This document shows, in pieces, positions 1-8,308 of a stretch of 64,000 bases of DNA. Position numbers and translations under genes: made by a program. Numbering within the stretch: position 1 is the stretch's first letter; each line of letters begins with the position of its first letter. The notes beneath the pieces are model-generated. The model ran no database searches. It saw only the letters and a list, made by a program, of their open reading frames with translations, and was not told where the DNA came from. Origin of the DNA: TMP-7 sp035652975 (GTDB lineage Bacteria > Acidobacteriota > Terriglobia > Bryobacterales > Bryobacteraceae); assembly GCA_035652975.1 (NCBI GenBank), contig DASRCT010000060.1, forward strand, positions 16,861 through 80,860. The letters run 5' to 3'.

Positions 1-205
1 ACGCAAGTTTCGCAATGAAATCCCCACGGGCAATGTGGGCGTGAATATCGGCGTGGCGGCGCCGATGGCCTATTTCCCCTTCAGCGGATGGAAAGGCAGC
101 TTTTTCGGAGTTCTGCACGCGCAGGGTCGCGATGCGGTGGAGTTTTATACGGGCGAGAAGGTCGTCATCGAGCGCTGGCCGAAAGAGTGGAGCCGCAAAT
201 TCTAA
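1..205 (+). CDS. mmsA: Methylmalonate-semialdehyde dehydrogenase (CoA-acylating), C-terminal end
   Basis: The reading frame enters from the left edge (first full codon at position 2) and stops at TAA 203-205, giving 67 residues. The end has the family signature NVGVNIGVAAPMAYFPFSGW, followed by GSFFG and VEFYT, which closely follows the MmsA/IolA C-terminus (GVN, PFFSFTG, GSFLGDLH, FYT). The family oxidises malonate or methylmalonate semialdehyde to acetyl- or propionyl-CoA with NAD+, the last step of myo-inositol breakdown in iol pathways. The stop codon overlaps the next start (TAATG), and the next two genes are inositol-type enzymes, so an inositol role is favoured over valine catabolism. 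Catalytic residues lie outside the window. Confidence 0.85.
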   Translation, partial: RKFRNEIPTGNVGVNIGVAAPMAYFPFSGWKGSFFGVLHAQGRDAVEFYTGEKVVIERWPKEWSRKF

Positions 206-1155
206 TGACACCTGCCACTGAGGAGAGGGCGACGGCGTTCCGCGTAGGCAACGCCCCGTGTTCCTGGGGAACGCTGGAATTCGAAGACGTCAAAGGCGAA
301 CAGATCGAATTTGATCGCATGCTCGATGAACTCGTCGAGACGGGCTACACGGGGACGGAGCTGGGGGAGTGGGGCTACATGCCCACGCATCCGGTCCGGC
401 TGAAAGCGGAGCTCGACAACCGCGGACTGGTCATGCTGGGCGCATTCGTACCAGTGGCGCTGAAAGATCCGGCGGCGCATGAGCCCGGCATAGCCCATGC
501 CATCAAGACCGCCCGCCTGCTGGCGGCAGTGGCATCGGATCCAAAGCCTTATCTGGTGCTCGCCGACGCCAACGGCACGGTTCCCGAACGGACGCAAAAT
601 GCAGGGCGCATTACGCCCGAGCTCGGATTGAGCGCGGCGGAATGGCGAATATTCGCCGAGGGCGCGAACCGAATCGGCCGTGAAGTAATGGCCGAGACGG
701 GACTACGCACCGTGTTTCATCATCATTGCGCTGGCTATGTGGAGACGCCAGGCGAGATCGAGCGCTTTCTCGAACTGACGGACCCGGATGCGATCGGACT
801 GGTGTTTGATACGGGCCATTATGCCTACGGCGCCGGCGATTGCGGCGTCGTCGCGGGCATGGAGCGCTTCAAGGACAGAATTCAATACGTGCACCTCAAG
901 GACTGTCAGCCCGCCGTCGCCGAACGCGCGCGAGCTGAAGGCTGGGATTACTTCACGGCTCTGCGCCATGGCGTGTTTTGCGAACTGGGGAAGGGCTGCG
1001 TCGATTTCCCGGGCGTGCTGCGATGGTTGAAACAGAACTCGTATGAGGGATACGTGCTGGTGGAGCAGGACATCCTTCCCGGCATGGGCGCGCCGAAAGA
1101 CAGCGCGCGGCGGAACCGCGAATATCTTCGGTCGATCGAGAACAACTACGCGTAA
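205..1155 (+). CDS. iolE: Inosose dehydratase / sugar-phosphate isomerase-epimerase family (IolE-like)
   Basis: A 316-residue TIM-barrel protein of the xylose-isomerase-like family. The start at 205 (TAATG overlap with the previous stop) is chosen over a longer in-frame opening at 88, because homology to the family begins at GNAPCSWGTLEFE a few residues in. Family motifs are present in order: FHHHCAG, VFDTGH, VHLKD, ELGKG and a C-terminal VEQD, which carry the metal-binding acidic and histidine residues in IolE/IolI proteins. IolE removes water from 2-keto-myo-inositol in the cytoplasm. Flanking by an mmsA end and an iolG-like dehydrogenase supports an inositol catabolic operon. An isomerase (IolI) function cannot be excluded from sequence alone. 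Confidence 0.8.
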   Translation: MTPATEERATAFRVGNAPCSWGTLEFEDVKGEQIEFDRMLDELVETGYTGTELGEWGYMPTHPVRLKAELDNRGLVMLGAFVPVALKDPAAHEPGIAHAIKTARLLAAVASDPKPYLVLADANGTVPERTQNAGRITPELGLSAAEWRIFAEGANRIGREVMAETGLRTVFHHHCAGYVETPGEIERFLELTDPDAIGLVFDTGHYAYGAGDCGVVAGMERFKDRIQYVHLKDCQPAVAERARAEGWDYFTALRHGVFCELGKGCVDFPGVLRWLKQNSYEGYVLVEQDILPGMGAPKDSARRNREYLRSIENNYA

Positions 1156-1167
1156 GCACAGCCGCGG

Positions 1168-2226
1168 ATGAACCAAATGAACGCGAATAGCAAATTGAAA
1201 ATCGGAATTATCGGCGCCGGACGGATTGGGAAAGTTCATGCTGAAAACATTGCGTTTCGAATTCCAGAGGCCGAGCTGGCGGCGATCGCCGATGTAAATG
1301 CCGAGGCGGCGCGGCGCCTGGCCGAACGGAGCCGCGGCGCAAGAGTGGCGGGCAGCGCAGAGGAATTGCTGCGTGATCCGGCTGTCGATGCAGTGCTGAT
1401 CTGTTCCTCCACCGATACGCATGCGGATCTGATCATTGCGGCAGCTCGCGCGGGCAAGCATATTTTTTGCGAAAAGCCGATCGATTTCAATCTGTCGAAG
1501 ATTGATCGCGCGCTCGAGGCTGTCGAACAGGCGCGGGTGAAGTTGCAGATTGGCTTCAACCGGCGCTTTGATGCAAACTTCGCGCGCGTTCGGAAAGCCG
1601 TTGTGAGCGGCGAGATCGGAACGCCGCACCTGCTGCACATCATCAGCCGCGACCCCGCGCCTCCGCCGATCTCATATGTGAAGGTCTCGGGAGGCATGTT
1701 TCTGGACATGACCATTCATGACTTCGATATGGCGCGCTTCCTGATCGGCGATGAAGTGACTGAGGTGTACGCGGCAGCAGGCGTGCGCGTCGACCCCGAA
1801 ATCGGCAAGGCGGGCGACGTGGACACGGCGGTGATCACTTTGCGGTTCGCAAACGGCGCTCTTGGCACGATCGATAATTGCCGGAGAGCGCCGTACGGAT
1901 ACGATCAGCGCGTCGAAGTGCTGGGCAGCGCGGGCTCAATCGCGACGGAAAACTGCTATCCAAACCGCGCCGTGATCAGCACGGCGGAGTCGGTTCGCCG
2001 CGACTTGCCGTTGAACTTCTTTATGGACCGCTATGTGGACAGTTTTGCGAACGAGCTGCGGGCGTTTGTGGAGGCGGTGGTGAACGATCAGCCGACGCCG
2101 GTAACCGGCGCCGACGGCCGCGCTCCGGTGGCCATGGCGCTGGCAGCGCGCAAGTCATACGAAGAAGGGCGGCCGGTGCGGCTTGCAGAAGTTGCGGATC
2201 ACGCCTCAGCGGTACGTTTGGATTAG
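1168..2226 (+). CDS. iolG: Inositol 2-dehydrogenase-type Gfo/Idh/MocA oxidoreductase
   Basis: A cytoplasmic 352-residue NAD(P)-dependent dehydrogenase with no signal peptide. The Rossmann glycine motif GIIGAGRIG lies near residues 13-21, the catalytic lysine in CEKP is K103, and the later Asp/His pair in LDMTIHDFD is D180 and H184. This K...D-x3-H pattern is that of Bacillus IolG-type inositol dehydrogenases, which oxidise myo-inositol to 2-keto-myo-inositol. The gene starts 12 bp after iolE on the same strand, so the two are very likely co-transcribed. Substrate assignment rests on this context; the superfamily covers many sugars. Other Gfo/Idh proteins in the window carry Tat-like leaders and belong to different branches. 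Confidence 0.82.
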   Translation: MNQMNANSKLKIGIIGAGRIGKVHAENIAFRIPEAELAAIADVNAEAARRLAERSRGARVAGSAEELLRDPAVDAVLICSSTDTHADLIIAAARAGKHIFCEKPIDFNLSKIDRALEAVEQARVKLQIGFNRRFDANFARVRKAVVSGEIGTPHLLHIISRDPAPPPISYVKVSGGMFLDMTIHDFDMARFLIGDEVTEVYAAAGVRVDPEIGKAGDVDTAVITLRFANGALGTIDNCRRAPYGYDQRVEVLGSAGSIATENCYPNRAVISTAESVRRDLPLNFFMDRYVDSFANELRAFVEAVVNDQPTPVTGADGRAPVAMALAARKSYEEGRPVRLAEVADHASAVRLD

Positions 2227-2336
2227 GCGTCTCTGACGCGGATGAGCCGAGCGATCTGCGCACCCGACGCGATGCCCAACAGCGACTCGATTCGCCAAAG
2301 GTTGGGCTGCATTTCAAGAGCGGCGCGCAGGGGCGG
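2223..2336 (-). pseudogene. Remnant of a TPR-protein gene
   Basis: On the minus strand a 37-codon tail ending at a TAA (2223-2225) contains LRAALEMQPNLWRIESLLG followed by IASG. About 14 of 22 residues match LMRSALQRQPGLWKIEALLG and IAEK of the TPR protein at 17155-18336. No start, signal peptide or further TPR units can be read upstream before the end of the neighbouring enolase-family gene at 2480. I read it as a decayed copy of a receptor-associated TPR gene lying downstream of the 13338-to-2480 operon in the same orientation. The rest of 2227-2479 shows nothing else recognisable. Confidence 0.5.
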
Positions 2337-2479
2337 CTTGCGAGTCGATACCAGGCGGCGACTCTGCACGTACGGATCTGTGCGGGAGGCGGTAATGGCC
2401 GTCCCTACCGCGGCCGTTGTTTGGAAATTGCGCGGCTGAGGACAATCCAGGCGTTCGATTGAACGTTGAAAACCCAGCG

Positions 2480-3802
2480 TCACCACTCGGCTACGGAGCC
2501 ATCCTCGTGGAACACCCGGGCCATTGGCCGCGTGCCGCCGAACGGGTACTTGGCGAGACTTGCTTCCGACAGCTCGAATCCGAGCCCCGGCTTGTCAGAG
2601 AGCGGGAACCGTCCATCCACCATTCGCATTGCAGGAAATCCCAGCCACTCTTCCCAGACTTTGTCTGTAGCGGTCGGCTTTACTTGACCGCAGATCTCCT
2701 GGACAACAAAGTTGGGCATGGCGGCATCCACATGAATCGTCGCGAGCCCGCCGATTGGCCCTTCGCACGCGTGGGGCGCCATGGAGATGGATGAGACGTT
2801 CGCGGCCGCCGCCACCTTCCACAAGGCAGTGATGCCGCCGACGTGGTTAATATCGGTCTGCAGAATATCGACCACGCCCATTTCGATCAGCTCGCGGCAG
2901 CCATAAGCCGCGATGAGGCGCTCGCCGGTCGCTATCGGAGTGGTTGCGCGCCGCGCGATCTTCGCCATGGCCTGAACATTCTCCGGAGGACACGGTTCCT
3001 CAACGAACAGCAGATTGAGGGGCTCAACCTCCTTCACGATAATCGAAGCCACGCTCGGGCTGGTCTTGGCGTGGAAATCGACGGCGATATCGATATCCGG
3101 ACCGAGCGTCTCGCGTAGCAACTGAATCGCTTTGATAGCCCGGTCAATTTTCGGCCTGCGCTCGAGCCACTCGTAATAGCCGGGGATGCCGGACTTGACG
3201 CAGGTTATGCCCTGTTCGCGCGCAGTCTCGCGGATCTGCGCCAACCGCTCGCGGTTGGCCCCGTCCACGTGGTAGTACCCTCGCACCCCTCGCGAATCGA
3301 AAGGCCCTCCGAGCAGCTTGTAAACGGGCATTCCGAGCGCCTTGCCGCGAATATCCCACAGCGCCTGGTCGATGCCCGAGATCGCCGATCCGATGACGGG
3401 CCCGGCGCGATAGAACGAGTGAACATACATCGATTGCCAGATGTGTTCCACCTGCATCGGATCCGCGCCGATCAGGAAATCGCGAAAATCATTGATGCAC
3501 GCCATCACCGCGCCTGCTTTGCCTTCGAGCGTGCCCTCGCCCCAGCCGATGAGACCCTGGTTCGTTTCAAGCTTGACGAACACATAGGGACGGTCTGACG
3601 TCGGCGTCAGAGAAACGCCGAACACTTTCATGCCGGTAATTTTGAGGCCGGAGTTGATGCCCGCGAAAGCCTGCACGCCCACCGGACCAGCCTGCGTTTG
3701 AAATGCACAGCCGCACGAATCGGTGAGCAAACTCGAGCGCTTGGCGCTTGCGGCCGTAGCGAGACCGGCGGATCCCAGAGCGAGGAAATTTCTACGACGC
3801 AT
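2480..3802 (-). CDS. Enolase-superfamily sugar-acid dehydratase (galactonate dehydratase-like)
   Basis: A 440-residue protein with a Tat-type leader (MRRRNFLALGSAG), so probably exported. The start at 3802 is preferred over an upstream in-frame codon because the twin-arginine leader begins there. The capping domain is at about residues 50-170, then the barrel. Ligands fall at D242, H244 (VDFH), E268 (FVEEP), E294 (TGERL) and H344 (MAPH). Relative to the Asp these are +2, +26, +52 and +102, the spacing I recall for E. coli DgoD (D183, H185, E209, E235, H285). The family dehydrates aldonic acids to 2-keto-3-deoxy acids. It overlaps the upstream paralogue by 11 bp and closes the six-gene leftward operon. 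The exact substrate (galactonate, arabinonate or another) is not readable. Confidence 0.8.
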   Translation of the reverse strand: MRRRNFLALGSAGLATAASAKRSSLLTDSCGCAFQTQAGPVGVQAFAGINSGLKITGMKVFGVSLTPTSDRPYVFVKLETNQGLIGWGEGTLEGKAGAVMACINDFRDFLIGADPMQVEHIWQSMYVHSFYRAGPVIGSAISGIDQALWDIRGKALGMPVYKLLGGPFDSRGVRGYYHVDGANRERLAQIRETAREQGITCVKSGIPGYYEWLERRPKIDRAIKAIQLLRETLGPDIDIAVDFHAKTSPSVASIIVKEVEPLNLLFVEEPCPPENVQAMAKIARRATTPIATGERLIAAYGCRELIEMGVVDILQTDINHVGGITALWKVAAAANVSSISMAPHACEGPIGGLATIHVDAAMPNFVVQEICGQVKPTATDKVWEEWLGFPAMRMVDGRFPLSDKPGLGFELSEASLAKYPFGGTRPMARVFHEDGSVAEW

Positions 3803-4868
3803 GATATTTCTCCAGAGCGGCCTCATTCACCGTAATTCCGAGGCCCGGCGCATTCGTCAGTTCAAGAAATCCGTTTTTGCCGTCCTCGACTGCCGGGCTC
3901 ACAATTGCCCGCCGCATGGCGCGGTCCCGCTCATCGCGTGGAATCGGCACGTGCTGAATAAAGAAGTTCGGAATGCTGGCGGCGAGCTGGATCGCTGCTG
4001 CCGTGCCCACCGGTCCTCCGCTGTGCCGCGGGGCAACTGCCACGTAATAGGTCTCCGCAAGCGCGGCGACGCGCCGCGCGCCGCTGATCCCGAAAATGCC
4101 GATCTCCGGGCGCACAACGTCAATCAGTCCTTCGCGCAGCAACGCCTGAAATACGCCGGGATCGCCGATGCCGCGCCCGAACCCGAGGGGGACAACGGTT
4201 TCACCAGCGACCTTCCGTACGGCTTCGAGATTCGAGTGCGAACACGGTTCGTCGAACCACAGGGGATGCTTCGATTCCACCGTGGTTGCGACGGACGCCG
4301 CATCACCCGGAGTCAGCAGGCCATTCCCGGCGAGTACAAAATCATGATCCGCCGGAACCGCGTTCACCAGGTCCGCGATTCGATTCTGGTAGGCCTTGCC
4401 CTGATTGCGCGACGCCGGCGCGGGAATATCGATGACGGCAACCGGAAATTCCTGCGCATACGGCGAACTGTACGCACGGACCTTGTTGCGTGTGGGTCCG
4501 CCCAGGATCCTGTAGACAGGCGCGTTCGCTGTTTTCCCGAGGATGTCAAGCAACGCGATATCGAGCGCCGCGCGAAACGGCGTCGAAGGGGCGATGGTCG
4601 CGTACGCATTCGCAGGCCTTCCGATCCAGGCGGACTGCAGTGCTTTGATATCCGCGTTCGGATCGTGTAGGCATTCGCCCCAGCCTGTCACGCCGGATCG
4701 AGTCGTCACCTTCAGCACCGAATAGCGCGTTCCGGAGATGGGTTCGCGCACGGGGAAATGCCGAATGTCAGTGATGTCGAGCGGGTCCGGTTTGGCCGCC
4801 GCGGCGGCTGCTTGTGGCGCGAATCCTGCCAGCAGGCGCGCTCTTCTTTGGATCGCGATGTGATTCAT
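3792..4868 (-). CDS. Enolase-superfamily paralogue lacking most metal ligands
   Basis: A 358-residue mandelate-racemase/muconate-lactonizing-type protein. Capping-domain and barrel landmarks are recognisable (VTGWGECLHD, ILGGPTRNK, LWFDEP, AVAPRHSGGPVG). Aligned by the spacing of its neighbour, the three metal positions read A180, D206 and R232 instead of Asp, Glu and Glu, while H282 is kept. Two of three Mg2+ ligands are thus missing and the third is conservative. The leader is Ala-rich after RRARLLAGFAP and may be a weak export signal. The start at 4868 (ATG) lies 20 bp from the receptor stop; an alternative TTG at 4892 overlaps that stop. Either a pseudoenzyme or an enzyme with a rewired active site. 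Confidence 0.72.
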   Translation of the reverse strand: MNHIAIQRRARLLAGFAPQAAAAAAKPDPLDITDIRHFPVREPISGTRYSVLKVTTRSGVTGWGECLHDPNADIKALQSAWIGRPANAYATIAPSTPFRAALDIALLDILGKTANAPVYRILGGPTRNKVRAYSSPYAQEFPVAVIDIPAPASRNQGKAYQNRIADLVNAVPADHDFVLAGNGLLTPGDAASVATTVESKHPLWFDEPCSHSNLEAVRKVAGETVVPLGFGRGIGDPGVFQALLREGLIDVVRPEIGIFGISGARRVAALAETYYVAVAPRHSGGPVGTAAAIQLAASIPNFFIQHVPIPRDERDRAMRRAIVSPAVEDGKNGFLELTNAPGLGITVNEAALEKYHAS

Positions 4869-4888
4869 AAATATGATTGAGTTGCGAC

Positions 4889-7800
4889 TCAAAACATGAG
4901 CCGCAACGCGAGTTGAACCTGCCTTGAGGGCCTGGCTGTTGAGGTGATGGAGCCCACGCCATTGCTGCCAATGGTCGTGTTAGACGGTATCGAGAACTGC
5001 GGATGATTCAGGGCATTAAAGAACTCCGCGCGGAACGTGACATTTGCAGTCTCGGCGATGCGGAACCGCTTGGCCGCGGTCAGGTCCACGTTGGCGGCCC
5101 GGGGTCCGGTCAGCACATCGCGTCCCGAGTTCCCATAGCAATAACAAGTGGCGGGCGGAATCGAGAACGCCGCGGGATTGAACCACTGCTGCAACGTCCG
5201 TTCAGCGGGATACGGGTTCACGCCCGCGACTACATTCGCTCGCGAGGTTGTACCGTTATTGGTTGCCGAAGGGGCCAACACTGTAAATGGCAGGCCGCTC
5301 TGCAGGACCACAATGGCGTTGAGTTCCCAACCGCCGATTACATGGCGATTGAAGCCGTTGTTGCCGCCGGCCCAGCGCTTTCCCTCGCCGAACGGCAGTT
5401 CGTACGTGGCGAACAGATTGAGCCGGTGGCGCACGTCGCTGTTCGAGCTTCCCCAATCCGCCCGGCGGTTATTCGGATCCTGCCCTCCGCCTGAACCGCC
5501 GTCCCACGGCGCATTATCCATCGCGTGCGACCACACCCAGTTGGCATTGAAGTACAGGCCGCGGGCGTAGCGCTTCTCGAATACCACCTGGAGAGACTGG
5601 AATTCCGAATTCCCGGCTGATTGCCAGTAATTGATATTCGTAATGTTGGGCAGCAGCGGGTAATATGGACGCCGCGGGTTAATCGCGCCGGGGCCCGGCG
5701 GCGGCGTATTGATACCGAAATTCCACGCCAAGCGCCTTCCGAGCGAGCCAACATAGGTGGCCGTAAGCACGGTGGAGTTGGATAGCTGGCGTTGTATCCC
5801 GAAATTGAACTGCTGTATCCGAGCATTGCGGAAATGCGGGTCGATCGCCGTAATTGTGGCATTCGGAACTGCCGCCGTGGGGTTGTTCGGATCGGTTGGC
5901 GGGAAGTCCGAGCGCTTCGGTATGCCCTGGCTGACGGTATTTGCCGGAAAAAGGTCGCCTGGGCTGGTGGTGAACACCAGGTCGAATGGCTGTTGCCGGA
6001 ACTGGCGGATGGTCGTTCCGTAATTGCCCTGCGGATCGTAGAAAATGCCGTACCCAGTGCGGATTACCGTCTTCGGATCGAACTGATAAGCAATGCCGAC
6101 CCGTGGTCCGATCGCCGAATAGTCCGTCTCTACATTGGCCGTCCTGCTCGCATTCTGGCCTGCAAGGAGAAGCTTTGCGGTGACAGGATCCCAATTCACC
6201 CAGTAGTTGTTGTCTTCCGTGAACGGCGTATTGATCTCGTAATGAAAACCGAGATTGAGCGTCAACTTGTCGGTTACGCGCCATTCGTCGCGCGCATAGA
6301 AATTGTATTCGTTGGTTCGGACGTGCGCTGTTCCCGGAATGAAAAAATCGCGAACTGTGCTGCTGGGATATCCGAGCAGCATACTGGCGATTGCGTCACC
6401 GGCGCCGCCCGTGCTCGATGGATTATTGGTGAACCCGGCGGAAAAGCTGAAGCGGCCGAAAGCGCTCTGTCCCGGAGGGCTGGCCGTCTCGCTGATGAGC
6501 CTCTGCCGGATGTCGATTCCGAATTTCAGGGCGTGTTTCCCTTTCTGCCAGCTCACGTCGGCAACGTGCTCGAACATGTGCTCGCGGCGGATCAGCGGTT
6601 CCGATCGAGCGTTGCCGAGACCAACATAGCCCGAGGGGCTGATGATCGGAGCGGATGGCTGGAATGGGTCCGTGGTGTCGCGTCCTGGTATCTGCGACCA
6701 GACCGGATCCGTCAGTTTCTCGGGCAGGAGAAACTGCCGGAATTTCGTGAAGCCGACTCGATACCCGGCCATGAGCGTGGGGCTGAACACACGGTTATAA
6801 GCGATCACTCCGTTTTGGCCGCGGATATCGTCAGGTCCGGAAAAGCTGTCTTCGTTGCCCCCGATGCGTGTATCAAACGTGTTTGGGATGTGCAGATCGG
6901 AGTTGTCGATCGAATAGCGTGCAAATAGCGTCTGGTTGGCTGTGATCTGATGATCGATGCGGATGTCTCCGCGATCCAGATTGCTGATCTTTTCCGGGTT
7001 TGCGATGTAGTTATTCACCAGCCCGCTGGTCTGCGGGTTCGGGTAGAGAGCCACGATCTTCGCTGCGAGCGGGTCAAAGCGCGATTCCGGAATCAGATCC
7101 CCGGGAAATCTGGTCCGCGTATAGGTAATGGTTCCGCCGCTGGTGACGGCCGTCGTTGTCGCCGGATCGAAAATGCCGTTCCTTGCCACACCGGCGAAGT
7201 TGCCGGATTTCGCGGCGGCTGTCGGTACAGTGATTACCTTGGTTTGGCCCTGTTTCTCGCGGTAGCCTTCATAGTCCGCGAAGAAGAAAGTCTTATTGCG
7301 AATGATGGGGCCGCCTATGCTGCCGCCGAATTGATTCAATTGGTACTGGGGAATCGGCAGGTCGGCGCGGTCGAAGAAGTTCTTTGCATCCATCGCCGAA
7401 TTCCGCATATATTCAAAAGCCGAACCGTGGATATTGTTCGTGCCCGATCGCGTGCTGGTGACGAGCACCGCTCCACCGGCTCTTCCATATTCCGCGCCGG
7501 CATTGTTTGTAATGGCCTTGAATTCCTGCACACCCTCGACCGCCGGCCGCACCACGAACGTCTGCGAGATCATTTCAGTATTGTCGATTCCGTCCAGCAG
7601 CAGTTGATTGCTGCTATCGCGAGCGCCGTTGGCGAGTAAAGTCGTGCCGCCGGGCCGGAGTTCATCAGGCCGGAGGCCCGAGTTGATTGTGCCGGTTTGC
7701 GCGTAGCTGAGACCCGTCACGCCGGGTGCGAGGACCGCAAGTTGAACGATGTTACGGCCATTCAGAGGAAGCGTTTCGATCGGCTTGGTGTCGATCACCT

Positions 7801-8200
7801 GGCCGACCGTCGAACCCTCGGTCTGGAGCAATGGAGTTGCAGCGCGCACTTCGATGGTCTGCTCGATGCCGCCTAATTGAAGCTGGATGTCGAGGCGGCC
7901 CTCCTGTGCGACCTGCAAGACTACTCCTCTCGTCACATACCGTTGGAAACCCGGCTTCTCCGCCTCGACCGCATAGCTGCCCGGCGTCAGATTGACGGCC
8001 CGGTAATTGCCAGCGGCATCCGTTTGCAAATTGAGAGAGGTGTTCGTTGCTTCGTTGGTGACCTTCACGGCAACTCCGGGGAGCACGGCGCCAGAGCTAT
8101 CGGTCACGGTTCCGGCCAGGCTCGCCCTCTCGACTTGACCATGCAGAGCCGGAACGAGAGCCAGGATGAGCACTCCGAAGCAAACCAGCCGATGGGTCAT
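4889..8200 (-). CDS. TonB-dependent receptor with carboxypeptidase-regulatory-like domain
   Basis: A 1103-residue outer-membrane receptor. The signal peptide occupies about residues 1-21 (LVCFGVLILALVPALHG), then a carboxypeptidase-regulatory-like beta-sandwich (SLAGTVTDSSGAVLPGVAV, residues 25-110), a plug domain with ETLPLNGRN and LLLDGIDNTE, and a long beta-barrel ending in aromatic Phe as outer-membrane proteins do (LALRLMF). This Oar-like architecture is typical of acidobacterial TonB receptors. A good Shine-Dalgarno (AGGAG) precedes the start. It sits between a sugar oxidoreductase and two enolase-family enzymes downstream of GH51 and esterase genes, so uptake of plant-cell-wall oligosaccharides is the likely role. 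No SusD-type partner is present. Confidence 0.88.
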   Translation of the reverse strand: MTHRLVCFGVLILALVPALHGQVERASLAGTVTDSSGAVLPGVAVKVTNEATNTSLNLQTDAAGNYRAVNLTPGSYAVEAEKPGFQRYVTRGVVLQVAQEGRLDIQLQLGGIEQTIEVRAATPLLQTEGSTVGQVIDTKPIETLPLNGRNIVQLAVLAPGVTGLSYAQTGTINSGLRPDELRPGGTTLLANGARDSSNQLLLDGIDNTEMISQTFVVRPAVEGVQEFKAITNNAGAEYGRAGGAVLVTSTRSGTNNIHGSAFEYMRNSAMDAKNFFDRADLPIPQYQLNQFGGSIGGPIIRNKTFFFADYEGYREKQGQTKVITVPTAAAKSGNFAGVARNGIFDPATTTAVTSGGTITYTRTRFPGDLIPESRFDPLAAKIVALYPNPQTSGLVNNYIANPEKISNLDRGDIRIDHQITANQTLFARYSIDNSDLHIPNTFDTRIGGNEDSFSGPDDIRGQNGVIAYNRVFSPTLMAGYRVGFTKFRQFLLPEKLTDPVWSQIPGRDTTDPFQPSAPIISPSGYVGLGNARSEPLIRREHMFEHVADVSWQKGKHALKFGIDIRQRLISETASPPGQSAFGRFSFSAGFTNNPSSTGGAGDAIASMLLGYPSSTVRDFFIPGTAHVRTNEYNFYARDEWRVTDKLTLNLGFHYEINTPFTEDNNYWVNWDPVTAKLLLAGQNASRTANVETDYSAIGPRVGIAYQFDPKTVIRTGYGIFYDPQGNYGTTIRQFRQQPFDLVFTTSPGDLFPANTVSQGIPKRSDFPPTDPNNPTAAVPNATITAIDPHFRNARIQQFNFGIQRQLSNSTVLTATYVGSLGRRLAWNFGINTPPPGPGAINPRRPYYPLLPNITNINYWQSAGNSEFQSLQVVFEKRYARGLYFNANWVWSHAMDNAPWDGGSGGGQDPNNRRADWGSSNSDVRHRLNLFATYELPFGEGKRWAGGNNGFNRHVIGGWELNAIVVLQSGLPFTVLAPSATNNGTTSRANVVAGVNPYPAERTLQQWFNPAAFSIPPATCYCYGNSGRDVLTGPRAANVDLTAAKRFRIAETANVTFRAEFFNALNHPQFSIPSNTTIGSNGVGSITSTARPSRQVQLALRLMF

Positions 8201-8308
8201 TGTTTTCTCCTGAGACTAACAGGACGCGGCCGACTCCGCCGAGGTACGCTTCGGTGTGAACCGCACTCCTGCGAGCGGGCCTACGCTCCCCTTGCCGGCG
8301 TCAAGCGC

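Noticed and set aside
703..1638. 311-codon minus-strand open frame opposite iolE and iolG
   Set aside because: It covers two well-supported genes on the other strand and has no recognisable domain; long antisense frames are expected at this GC.
5792..6928. 378-codon plus-strand open frame opposite the TonB receptor barrel
   Set aside because: Composition follows the reverse of the receptor, and no start signal or domain is visible.
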